Positions 26,971 through 34,285 of a DNA stretch of 64,000 bases are shown here, piece by piece. The notes under the pieces are model-generated. The model was not told the origin of the DNA. It saw only the letters and a list, made by a program, of their open reading frames with translations, and searched no databases. The position numbers and the translations under genes were made by a program. The stretch lies in assembly GCF_019218285.1 (NCBI RefSeq), contig NZ_JAHUZG010000001.1:558001-622000 (forward strand), given 5' to 3'. Each line of letters opens with the position of its first letter. The stretch's first letter is position 1. The DNA comes from Antarctobacter sediminis. Its GTDB lineage: Bacteria; Pseudomonadota; Alphaproteobacteria; Rhodobacterales; Rhodobacteraceae.

Positions 26971-27576
26971 TCAGGCGATCTTGATCGAGATGGTGTCATC
27001 CCGCTGGGTGGCATAGATCTTGTGGCCAGCGGCCTCGGCCAGGATCGGAAGCATGGCAAAATGCACCCGGTTCGCCGCCGGGTCATCCAGCGCGACGCTG
27101 CCGTTCAGATGATCCCACAGGGGTTGGTCGATGGATAGCCGCGGCCCGCGTGCCGTGATCGTCCAACCTGCCGGATCACGGTCGAATTGCAGGGTGCCGC
27201 CGGCAGGCAGCGCGGTTTCGCAGCAAAGATAGGCAAGAAAGGCCACTTGAACCTCGGTCCGGGGCAAATCCTCGGTTGGGGCCCATTCGACCTGAAGCTT
27301 GCCGCCCTTGCCAAGGGCTGACAGGGTGGACGTGATCTCGCGCCGGCCCATCATCTGCTGGGACCCGGCAAGGCCAAAGGCCACGCGAAAGAACCGGATA
27401 CGGGCAGCCGCGCTTTCGCAGCTGTCCTGGATAAGGTCCATTTCCGGGCTGGTATCGGCTTGTCCCGCTAGGGCAATCAGTTCCAGCCCGTTCTGAATGG
27501 CGCCGATGGGGCTGATGAGGTCGTGGCACAGGCGCGACCCGACAAGGGCGGCGAGCTGGGCGTGGGGCAGGGACAT
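26971..27576 (-). CDS. chpT: ChpT-like histidine phosphotransferase
   Basis: 201 residues. SRLCHDLISPIGAIQNGLEL at 14-33 holds the phospho-acceptor H18 of the ChpT dimerisation helix pair. The rest resembles a degenerate histidine-kinase ATPase-like domain. In Caulobacter, ChpT passes phosphate from CckA to CtrA and CpdR; in Rhodobacterales this controls motility, gene-transfer agents and division-related genes. The start at 27576 follows GGAG by six bases. It is convergent with proA. Confidence 0.88.
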   Translation of the reverse strand: MSLPHAQLAALVGSRLCHDLISPIGAIQNGLELIALAGQADTSPEMDLIQDSCESAAARIRFFRVAFGLAGSQQMMGRREITSTLSALGKGGKLQVEWAPTEDLPRTEVQVAFLAYLCCETALPAGGTLQFDRDPAGWTITARGPRLSIDQPLWDHLNGSVALDDPAANRVHFAMLPILAEAAGHKIYATQRDDTISIKIA

Positions 27577-27604
27577 GGGAAACTCCGATCAGGAGGAGAC
27601 AGGA

Positions 27605-27787
27605 ATGACAGAACTCAACTCGTTACTCGAACCCGGGATGCTGGTGCAGCACCCGGACCAACCGGATTGGGGTACAGGGCAGGTGCAGTCCAACATTGGC
27701 GGTCGCATCACCGTTAACTTCCGGGAGCAGGGCAAGGTTGTACTGGACAGTGCCCGTGTGACCTTGATCCCTGTTTTCGATGGTTAA
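27605..27787 (+). CDS. DUF3553 small protein
   Basis: 60 residues (PGMLVQHPDQPDWGTGQVQS, then NFREQGKVVL). This is the small SH3/tudor-like beta barrel found alone in alphaproteobacteria and at the ends of some UvrD/CarD-type proteins. It starts at 27605 after AGGAGGAGACAGGA. It is divergent from chpT, with only 28 bp between the starts, so the two promoters overlap the coding ends. Function unknown. Confidence 0.8.
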   Translation: MTELNSLLEPGMLVQHPDQPDWGTGQVQSNIGGRITVNFREQGKVVLDSARVTLIPVFDG

Positions 27788-27822
27788 CGTATTCGCCGAC
27801 TGGTTTAAGAATGGTTAACCAG
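27781..27822. promoter_or_regulatory. TTAA-rich CtrA-like motif cluster upstream of olsB
   Basis: TGGTTAAC occurs at 27781-27788 and again at 27812-27819, where it extends to the palindrome TGGTTAACCA. TTAA at 27805 and 27815 are six bases apart, one short of the CtrA TTAA-N7-TTAA rule. It may be a diverged CtrA site or another regulator's operator. Confidence 0.3.
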
Positions 27823-27911
27823 AGGCTTGGTAACACGGCAAACGTTGCACTCCAACGGTGGCTTGCCTATGACCTCGGGACGTCAGGCAGGCAGGCGCGG
27901 GGGACATCGCA

Positions 27912-28664
27912 ATGACAGAGGCTTTCTCGGTTGGGCTGGCGCGGGGCGCGGCCGACATCGAGGCGGCTCAGCGGCTGCGGTACGAGGTGTTCGTTGCCGA
28001 GCTGGGCGGCGACGGGCCGCTGGTCGATCACGACGCCCGGCTGGAAAAGGATCGCTTCGACCCGTTTTTCGACCATCTGTTGGTGCGTGACGAAACCAAG
28101 GGCGGCGAGGTCGTGGGCGTTTATCGCCTGCTGCGCGACGATCAGGCCAAGGCCGCCGGGCAATTCTACTCCGAGGACGAATACGACCTCACCGCGCTGC
28201 GCAATAGCGGGCGGCGCCTGTTGGAACTGGGGCGGTCCTGCCTGCACCGCGACTATCGAGGTGGCGCGGCGATGTTCCATCTCTGGCAAGGATTGGCGGC
28301 CTATGTTCTGGAACACAAGGTCGAGGTGATGTTCGGAGTGGCCAGTTTTCACGGCAATGACGTGCAGGCGCTGGCCGAACCGCTGTCGCTGTTGCACCAC
28401 CGCCACCTGGCCCCGCCGGATCTGCGAACCCGCGCGCGGGAGTTCCAATCCATGGACCTGATCCCGGAGGCCGATATCGACCGCCGCAGCGCCATGTTGC
28501 AGGTGCCCGCGCTGATCAAGGCCTATCTCCGCCTGGGCGGTTTCGTTGGCGAGGGCGCATTCATTGACCATGAATTCAACACCGTGGACGTCTGCCTGAT
28601 CATGGACACCGAACGGATGAATGCCCGCCAGCGTGCGATGTACACGCAGGACCGTGGCCAGTGA
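27912..28664 (+). CDS. olsB: Ornithine N-acyltransferase (ornithine-lipid synthesis, first step)
   Basis: 250 residues of the OlsB/GNAT-like hemolysin-family acyltransferase: RLRYEVFVAELGG near residues 23-35, EVVGVYRLLRDDQA, GRRLLELGRSCLHRDYRGG and VEVMFGVASFHGND are hallmarks. It transfers a 3-hydroxyacyl chain from ACP to ornithine, giving lyso-ornithine lipid for the membrane. olsA follows seven bases later, so the pair is an operon. Confidence 0.9.
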   Translation: MTEAFSVGLARGAADIEAAQRLRYEVFVAELGGDGPLVDHDARLEKDRFDPFFDHLLVRDETKGGEVVGVYRLLRDDQAKAAGQFYSEDEYDLTALRNSGRRLLELGRSCLHRDYRGGAAMFHLWQGLAAYVLEHKVEVMFGVASFHGNDVQALAEPLSLLHHRHLAPPDLRTRAREFQSMDLIPEADIDRRSAMLQVPALIKAYLRLGGFVGEGAFIDHEFNTVDVCLIMDTERMNARQRAMYTQDRGQ

Positions 28665-28671
28665 GCCGGTC

Positions 28672-29529
28672 ATGAGTCAGACATGGACCGGCGCAAAAGA
28701 ACCTGACTGGCCGCCCATCGGCTTTGGGGGCTGGTGCCGCATAGCGTGGCGGGCACCTTTGATGGTCGTGGTGATCTTTGGTTGTCTGGGTATCCTGCTG
28801 GCCCTGCGCCTGGTGGAACGCCCGATCTTTGGCGCAGGCCGCCCGGTGACGCCGCATATCACGCGGTTTGTCTGCCGGTCCGTGCTGACGATCATGGGGC
28901 TGCCCGTCGAAATGCGCGGCCAACGGATGAGAGGCCCGGGCGCCATCGTGGCCAACCATACCTCATGGCTGGATATTTTCGTATTGAACAGCCGCAAGAC
29001 GATCTACTTCGTTTCCAAGGCCGAGGTGGCGGGATGGCCGGGGATCGGCTGGCTTGCGCGGGCGACAGGCACGCTGTTCATCAACCGCGACCGGCGTGAG
29101 GCGCAGGCCCAGACCGAAGCCTTCGAGGACCGGCTTCTGAATGGCCACCGTCTGCTGTTTTTCCCCGAAGGCACCTCGACCGACGGGCTTCGCGTGCTGC
29201 CGTTCAAGACCACGCTGTTCGCAGCCTTTTTTTCGGAACGTCTGCACCATCAGTTACAGGTGCAACCGGTCAGCGTGGTCTATCACCCACCCGCAGGCGC
29301 GCATCCACGGTTCTACGGCTGGTGGGGCGAAATGGAATTTGGCCCTGCCTTGCTGCGTATACTCGCGCAGCGCAAACAGGGGCGGGTGGTGTTGGACTAT
29401 CATCCGCCGGTGCGGGTCGATGACTATGCCAACCGCAAGAGCCTTGCCCATGCCCTGGAAACCCGCGTGCGCGAAGGGCATGCGGCTGAACTGGGGCCGG
29501 TTCCGGCAGAGTTTCTGGAAGGGCGCTGA
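28672..29529 (+). CDS. olsA: Lyso-ornithine lipid O-acyltransferase
   Basis: 285 residues of the PlsC family. One N-terminal membrane helix (about residues 27-46) is followed by acyltransferase motif NHTSWLD and, further on, FPEGTSTDG. It adds the second acyl chain to lyso-ornithine lipid. The ATG at 28672 has no strong ribosome site; coupling to olsB translation is likely. Part of the gene's 3' end and its stop lie in a hairpin. Confidence 0.88.
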   Translation: MSQTWTGAKEPDWPPIGFGGWCRIAWRAPLMVVVIFGCLGILLALRLVERPIFGAGRPVTPHITRFVCRSVLTIMGLPVEMRGQRMRGPGAIVANHTSWLDIFVLNSRKTIYFVSKAEVAGWPGIGWLARATGTLFINRDRREAQAQTEAFEDRLLNGHRLLFFPEGTSTDGLRVLPFKTTLFAAFFSERLHHQLQVQPVSVVYHPPAGAHPRFYGWWGEMEFGPALLRILAQRKQGRVVLDYHPPVRVDDYANRKSLAHALETRVREGHAAELGPVPAEFLEGR

Positions 29530-29545
29530 CGTAGCACCAGCGCCC
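29521..29545. terminator. Hairpin spanning the olsA stop
   Basis: GGGCGCTG (29521-29528) pairs with CAGCGCCC (29538-29545), enclosing the stop TGA, and a T-rich stretch (ggtttcggtatcttttcg) follows. It lies between convergent genes. Confidence 0.55.
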
Positions 29546-29564
29546 GGTTTCGGTATCTTTTCGT

Positions 29565-30191
29565 TCAGCCCGCCATTGCGGCCCGAAGCGCCTTGAGCGT
29601 CGCCAGCGGATCTTCCTGGCTCCAGATCTCTTCACCGATGGCAAAGAAGTCGGTGACAGGGGCAAGGGTGCGGACCAGTTCGGGGGTCAGCCCGCCTTCG
29701 GCAACAACGGGAACCTCGATCATTTCGGTCCACCATGCGAACAGCTCGGTTTCGGCTGTTTCACCGTCCCCAAGTTCACCCGAGACCGGGCCGAAGGAAA
29801 CATAGTCCGCGCCGCTTTCGCCTGCGGACATGCCATCATGGCGCGACTGGCGGCAGTAGGCCCCGACGATGGCATCCGGCCCCAGCGTCTTGCGCGCCGA
29901 GCGAACCGACCGCGCGCCATCCAGCAGGTGCACCCCGTCCAGCCCCAGCCGATCGGCCAGCACGACATGTGTGTCGATGACCAAGGCGACATCCGCGCGA
30001 TGTGCCACCTCGCGAACCGCATCCGCGGCGCGCATCAGGCGATCTTCGTCGCGGGTGGCAAGGCTCAACCGGAGGCAGGCTGTGTCCACCTCACCGATGA
30101 CCCGGCCCAAAAGCTCGGGGAAACTGCCAAGGTCGAACTCGGGTGGAGTGACCAGGTAGATCTGCGGGGTATCGGGGTCTTGGGTCGTCAT
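29565..30191 (-). CDS. Thiamine-phosphate-synthase-like protein (ThiE/TenI superfamily)
   Basis: 208 residues of TIM-barrel ThiE type: QIYLVTPPEFDL, GLDGVHLLDG, then SGADYVSFGPV and VPVVAEGGLTPE. The family joins hydroxymethylpyrimidine diphosphate and thiazole phosphate. Here the usual 'GP-F-T-x-T-K' phosphate loop after GADY is replaced by VSGELGDGET, and the VHLGQ motif reads VHLLD. It may therefore be a non-thiamine paralogue. It stands alone, facing olsA, with no other thiamine gene nearby. Confidence 0.7.
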   Translation of the reverse strand: MTTQDPDTPQIYLVTPPEFDLGSFPELLGRVIGEVDTACLRLSLATRDEDRLMRAADAVREVAHRADVALVIDTHVVLADRLGLDGVHLLDGARSVRSARKTLGPDAIVGAYCRQSRHDGMSAGESGADYVSFGPVSGELGDGETAETELFAWWTEMIEVPVVAEGGLTPELVRTLAPVTDFFAIGEEIWSQEDPLATLKALRAAMAG

Positions 30192-30318
30192 TCTGTTCTC
30201 CTGAACCGACCGTCCTATTAGCGCGGCTCAGCGGCTAATGCACCCGGCTTTTTCGTTTCATGCCATTGCCCCCGGGTCTTTCGCGCATTACCCCTCCGCC
30301 GATCCGACGGAGAGAATG

Positions 30319-31068
30319 ATGGCGACAGGTACACCTCAGCCGGCCTTTGTGCTGGTGCGGCCCCAGATGGGCGAAAACATCGGCGCAGCGGCACGGGCGA
30401 TGTGGAATTTCGGTCTGGACCGGATGCGGATCGTTGATCCGCGCGACGGTTGGCCCAATTCCCGCGCCGTCGCGATGTCCAGCGGGGCGGGACGGCTGTT
30501 GGACGAGGCGCAGCTTTCCGAGGACCTGCCCGGAGCGATCGGGGATTGTTCTTTTGTTCTGGCCACCACGGCGCGGCCACGTGACCTGACCAAGACGGTC
30601 TGGACACCCGAGGCCGCCATGACGGAATGCGCCCGGCGAATCGCGGCTGGTGAGAAAGTGGCGGTAATCTTTGGTCCCGAAAGGGCAGGCCTTGAGAACG
30701 AGGATATCGCCCCGGCCAACGGCATCATTTCGGTGCCGGTCAACCCGGACTTCGCCTCGCTCAACCTCGCCCAATGCGTGTTGTTGTGCGCCTATGAATG
30801 GCGCCGGGCCAGCGAAACGGTGCCGGCAGTTATCGAGTCGATGGCCGGAACCGAGGTGGCGCAACAGCACGAGGTCGAACATCTTGCCCGCCATTACGAA
30901 GACCGCATGGACGAGGCGGGGTTCTTCTTTCCCGAACACAAGGCCGAAAGCATGAAGGTCAACCTGCGCAACATGTGGTCGCGCCTGCCGTTGACCCGCG
31001 CCGATGTGCAGATGCTGCACGGCATGATGCGGCAGATGGTGCGCTGGAAAGACAAGAAAACGGACTGA
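30319..31068 (+). CDS. trmJ: tRNA (cytidine/uridine-2'-O-)-methyltransferase
   Basis: 249 residues of the SPOUT class: FVLVRPQMGENIGAAARAM at the N-terminus, then ATTARPRDLTK, and the knot motifs VAVIFGPERAGLENED and VNPDFASLNLAQCVLL. TrmJ methylates position 32 of several tRNAs. ATG 30319 (GGAG six bases upstream) is favoured over the adjacent ATG 30316. The stop codon lies in a hairpin that also serves the oppositely oriented SH3 gene. Confidence 0.93.
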   Translation: MATGTPQPAFVLVRPQMGENIGAAARAMWNFGLDRMRIVDPRDGWPNSRAVAMSSGAGRLLDEAQLSEDLPGAIGDCSFVLATTARPRDLTKTVWTPEAAMTECARRIAAGEKVAVIFGPERAGLENEDIAPANGIISVPVNPDFASLNLAQCVLLCAYEWRRASETVPAVIESMAGTEVAQQHEVEHLARHYEDRMDEAGFFFPEHKAESMKVNLRNMWSRLPLTRADVQMLHGMMRQMVRWKDKKTD

Positions 31069-31087
31069 TCCGTGGGGGATCAGTCCG
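31051..31087 (-). terminator. Intrinsic terminator of SH3 gene 1, embedded in the trmJ 3' end
   Basis: An 11-bp stem (31061-31071/31077-31087, CGGACTGATCC/GGATCAGTCCG, loop gtggg) is followed on the minus strand by TTTTCTTG. It contains the trmJ stop. Confidence 0.8.
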
Positions 31088-31142
31088 CAAGTTGGCCGGG
31101 CCGGACAGGGAGGGGAACCGGCGCCGGGGGTGTCAGGCGCGA

Positions 31143-31517
31143 TCAGTAGTTGCTGCCGCCGCCCGAGTAGCCACCCGAATAGCCGCCGGAGTAGCCATTC
31201 TTCTTGGGGGCCGAATAAGTCTGCTTCGGAGCGGTATAGACCTTCTTCGGCGGCGTGTAGGTGCAGGCGTAGTTCACGATGTAATCGCCGTGGACCCAGT
31301 AATACTGGCCCTGATACTGGATCTGCACCCAGCCATATTGCGTGTCATAGGTGTCCAGCGCGGTGCAGGGGGTAAATGTGCCTGCCACCGGATAATTCTG
31401 GCCGGGGCCGGTGCGGTAATTCAGGTGGCTCTGGCCAACCCAGGCCTGACCGGCCGAGGCGGCGGTCCCGGCAAGCGTTGCGGCGGCGACGGCGGCGGAG
31501 ATGATCAAGGTTTTCAT
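31143..31517 (-). CDS. Secreted SH3-domain protein with Gly/Tyr-rich tail
   Basis: 124 residues: signal peptide (MKTLIISAAVAAATLAGTAASA), a bacterial SH3 domain (about 24-85: SHLNYRTGPGQNYPVAGTF, WVQIQYQGQYYWVHGDYI), then a low-complexity tail with repeated SGGY units. Such domains bind cell-wall peptides or other ligands. It is the first of three paralogues here, more diverged than the other two. ATG 31517 has AAGGACAAC upstream. Confidence 0.8.
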   Translation of the reverse strand: MKTLIISAAVAAATLAGTAASAGQAWVGQSHLNYRTGPGQNYPVAGTFTPCTALDTYDTQYGWVQIQYQGQYYWVHGDYIVNYACTYTPPKKVYTAPKQTYSAPKKNGYSGGYSGGYSGGGSNY

Positions 31518-31661
31518 GTCTGTTGTCCTTTGGGATCTATGATCGGTCGTCTAGGCAATGGAAGGGGCGAACTCTTGAACTTGTGGTCTCAACCTACGTT
31601 GTTCCGGCGCAGGTCATAAGTCAGGCATTCCTGACCGAAGGGAAACCACCCGCTTGTTCCC

Positions 31662-31702
31662 GCCCAAAAAGAAACGGACCGATCCGTTTTGGGATCGGTC
31701 CG
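31662..31702 (-). terminator. Intrinsic terminator of SH3 gene 2
   Basis: An 11-bp stem (31675-31685/31692-31702, CGGACCGATCC/GGATCGGTCCG) is followed on the minus strand by TTTCTTTTTG. It is homologous to the terminator at 31051, with one compensatory pair change. Confidence 0.85.
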
Positions 31703-31753
31703 CGAGGGGATCCGGGGCCAGCCGGGAGGAGGAACTGGCCACCAGAGGAAGGA

Positions 31754-32095
31754 TCAGTAGTGGTTCCAGTGCTTTTTCGGGGCCCAGTGCTGGACGTGCT
31801 TCTTCTTCTTCGGGGCCCAGTGGCAGGCGTGGCCCTGCACGTAGTCGGCTTTCACCCAGTAGTACTTGTGGTTGAAGGCCACCTTGTACCAGGTCGGGTT
31901 GCCGTAGTGGTCCGTGGTGTATTTGACGATATGGACCGGGGTGCAGGGGTTGAAGACACCCAGCTTGTGGTACTGGACACCGGGGCCGGAGCGCGCATTC
32001 AGATGGTTGTGACCGATCCAGGCCTGCGTGGCGGAAGCTGCCGAAGCGGTCATTGCGGTTGCGGCGATGATGGCGGAGAGGATGATCTTTTTCAT
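31754..32095 (-). CDS. Secreted SH3-domain protein, copy 1 of an identical pair
   Basis: 113 residues: signal peptide (MKKIILSAIIAATAMTASAASA), SH3 domain with NHLNARSGPGVQYHKLGVF and TWYKVAFNHKYYWVKADYV, and a basic His/Trp/Lys-rich tail with the repeated WAPKK motif. The protein is identical to the one at 32586-32927; the two genes differ only at three synonymous sites I could find. The positive tail suggests binding to wall or anionic surface polymers (inference). Confidence 0.85.
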   Translation of the reverse strand: MKKIILSAIIAATAMTASAASATQAWIGHNHLNARSGPGVQYHKLGVFNPCTPVHIVKYTTDHYGNPTWYKVAFNHKYYWVKADYVQGHACHWAPKKKKHVQHWAPKKHWNHY

Positions 32096-32585
32096 GGGTC
32101 AAGTCCTTTGGGTAAGTCGTTGATCTGTTGTGCTGTCTTGGCTTGGTGGTCGTCTTGTCCTGTGCCCTCAATCTAGGCTTTTGCGCCCCGGCCCATAAGT
32201 CCGGCATTCCTGACGGAGGTATTCCCGACCGACTGCGGGTTTTCCCTACCTTTCAGACGGATAGGGGCGGATTTTCACGCGGTTTGGGCTTGTGCTGGTT
32301 GCCGACTTTGGCTTCGGTGAAAGCCATTCGGTCCGCGCCGCCGCGCCGGACGGCTCCCCGCTTTGGCGGACGTGCAACGGCAGTGGTTTTCGTCTGAACG
32401 GTGGAACAAAGTGGCGCGCATCCCGCCGACAACCGCCGCGTCTGGCCCTTTGCATTCTGGACCGGCGCGGCCGGAAACCACCCGCTTGCTCCCGCCCAAA
32501 AAGAAACGGACCGATCCGTTTTGGGATCGGTCCGCGAGGGGATCCGGGGCCAGCCGGGAGGAGGAACTGGCCGCCAGAGGAAGGA
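32096..32585. other. Gap between the duplicated SH3 genes
   Basis: The gap holds the end of repeat copy 1 (to 32230), a unique 242-bp spacer (32231-32472) with no recognisable gene, and the start of repeat copy 2 with its terminator. The spacer carries short frames only. Confidence 0.6.
32494..32534 (-). terminator. Intrinsic terminator of SH3 gene 3
   Basis: Exact counterpart of 31662-31702, with the same 11-bp stem and T-rich tract on the minus strand. Confidence 0.85.
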
Positions 32586-32927
32586 TCAGTAGTGGTTCCA
32601 GTGCTTTTTCGGGGCCCAGTGCTGGACGTGCTTCTTCTTCTTCGGGGCCCAGTGGCAGGCGTGGCCCTGCACGTAGTCGGCCTTCACCCAGTAGTACTTG
32701 TGGTTGAAGGCCACCTTGTACCAGGTCGGGTTGCCGTAGTGGTCCGTGGTGTACTTGACGATATGGACCGGGGTGCAGGGGTTGAAGACACCCAGCTTGT
32801 GGTACTGGACACCGGGGCCGGAGCGCGCATTCAGATGGTTGTGACCGATCCAGGCCTGCGTGGCGGAAGCTGCCGAAGCGGTCATTGCAGTTGCGGCGAT
32901 GATGGCGGAGAGGATGATCTTTTTCAT
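32586..32927 (-). CDS. Secreted SH3-domain protein, copy 2 of an identical pair
   Basis: The protein is identical in all 113 residues to the copy at 31754-32095. The synonymous differences seen are AAA/AAG (twice) and ACC/ACT. Each copy retains its own ribosome site (AAGGACTTGACCC before ATG) and terminator, so both should be expressed. Confidence 0.85.
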   Translation of the reverse strand: MKKIILSAIIAATAMTASAASATQAWIGHNHLNARSGPGVQYHKLGVFNPCTPVHIVKYTTDHYGNPTWYKVAFNHKYYWVKADYVQGHACHWAPKKKKHVQHWAPKKHWNHY

Positions 32928-33139
32928 GGGTCAAGTCCTTTGGGTAAGTCGTTGATCTGTTGGGCTGTCTTGGCTTGGTGGTCGTCTTGTCCTGTGCCCT
33001 CAATCTAGGCTTTTGCGTCCCGGCCCATAAGTCCGGCATTCCTGACGGAGGTATTCCCGACCCCGGCCTGCCTCAGAGTGCCGCGCTTGAAGGCACTGGG
33101 CGGTCGCTCTACTGTCCGCGAAAATTGGCGGAGGCTGGA

Positions 33140-34285
33140 ATGGCAGAGAAACGCAAGCTGTTCGAAGAAGTGGGAGAAGGGGCCAAGACGCCGGCGGCCC
33201 CGGCAGGCGGCATGATCGACGCGGGAAAGCGCGGCGCGCGGGGCGCGGTGCGCCTGTGGCTCATGCTGTTGTTCGTTCTGGTGATGGTGATGATCGCGGT
33301 GGGCGGTCTGACACGTCTGACGGATTCCGGCCTGTCCATCACCGAATGGAAGCCGATCACCGGGGCCTTGCCGCCGATGAACGCCGAAACATGGGACGCC
33401 GAGTTCGAGAAATACAAACAGATCCCCGAGTACCAGTTGCAGAACAAGGGTATGAGCCTGTCCGAGTTCAAGGCGATCTATTGGTGGGAATGGGGCCACC
33501 GTCAGTTGGGCCGGGTGATCGGCCTTGTCTGGGCCATCGGCTTTCTTGGGTTCCTTGTTGCCGGGTCAATCCCGAAGGGCTGGACCGGGCGGCTGTTCGG
33601 ACTTGGCGTCCTTGGCGGGCTGCAAGGGGCGATCGGCTGGTGGATGGTTTACTCCGGCCTTGGCGGCGAGATGCTGGATGTGGCCTCTTATCGGCTGGCC
33701 ACGCATCTGGGTCTAGCTTTTGTGATCCTCGGTCTGATCGCCTGGTATGTCTATAACCTGACTTTCGAGGAACGCGCCCTGATGCAGGCGCGACGCAGCG
33801 CCGAACCCAAGCTGTTCTCGATGTCCACGGGGCTGATGCATTTTGCCTTTTTGCAGATCCTTCTGGGCGCATTGGTGGCCGGGATCGATGCGGGGCGCAG
33901 CTATAACGACTGGCCTCTCATGGGGGGCGAGCTGTTTCCGTCGAATGCCTTTGACCTAGAGCCGGTCTGGCGCAACTACTTTGAAAACGCGGGCCTTGTG
34001 CAGTTCATTCACCGGGTATCGGGTTACCTGTTGTTTGTCTTCGGGATCGTGGTGTGGCTGCGGGCGCGTCGCTCTCCGAACACGGATACACGGTTCCGGT
34101 TCAATGCGGTTTTTGCGGTCTTGCTGCTACAGGTTGTGCTGGGTATCGTCACGGTTGTGTATGCCGCGCCCTGGCATATTGCCATCGTGCATCAGCTGGG
34201 GGCGGTTGCACTTTGGGCATTGATCTTGCGGGCGCGCTTTGCGGCGCGATACCCCGCACCACAAAGCATAAGAGGGACAGCCTGA
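33140..34285 (+). CDS. ctaA: Heme A synthase
   Basis: 381 residues with about eight membrane helices. Conserved CtaA features include GLTRLTDSGLSITEWKPITG, EFKAIYWWEWGHRQLGR (heme His), RLATHLGLAF, DWPLMGGELFP, FIHRVSGYLLF and IVHQLGAVAL. It oxidises heme O to heme A for aa3-type cytochrome oxidase. ATG 33140 was chosen; a cytoplasmic leader of about 30 residues precedes helix 1. It abuts the M32 peptidase gene (stop and start adjacent). Confidence 0.95.
   Translation: MAEKRKLFEEVGEGAKTPAAPAGGMIDAGKRGARGAVRLWLMLLFVLVMVMIAVGGLTRLTDSGLSITEWKPITGALPPMNAETWDAEFEKYKQIPEYQLQNKGMSLSEFKAIYWWEWGHRQLGRVIGLVWAIGFLGFLVAGSIPKGWTGRLFGLGVLGGLQGAIGWWMVYSGLGGEMLDVASYRLATHLGLAFVILGLIAWYVYNLTFEERALMQARRSAEPKLFSMSTGLMHFAFLQILLGALVAGIDAGRSYNDWPLMGGELFPSNAFDLEPVWRNYFENAGLVQFIHRVSGYLLFVFGIVVWLRARRSPNTDTRFRFNAVFAVLLLQVVLGIVTVVYAAPWHIAIVHQLGAVALWALILRARFAARYPAPQSIRGTA

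Larger units (their letters stand above)
31641..32230. repeat. 590-bp direct repeat, copy 1
   Basis: Copy 1 aligns with 32473-33062 at a fixed offset of 832 bases and without gaps in what I compared. I count about seven substitutions. It contains a whole SH3 gene, its terminator and its upstream region. Confidence 0.9.
32473..33062. repeat. 590-bp direct repeat, copy 2
   Basis: See copy 1 at 31641-32230. The right boundary (after 'attcccgacc') falls 77 bases before ctaA, so the duplication carried sequence close to the ctaA promoter. Confidence 0.9.
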
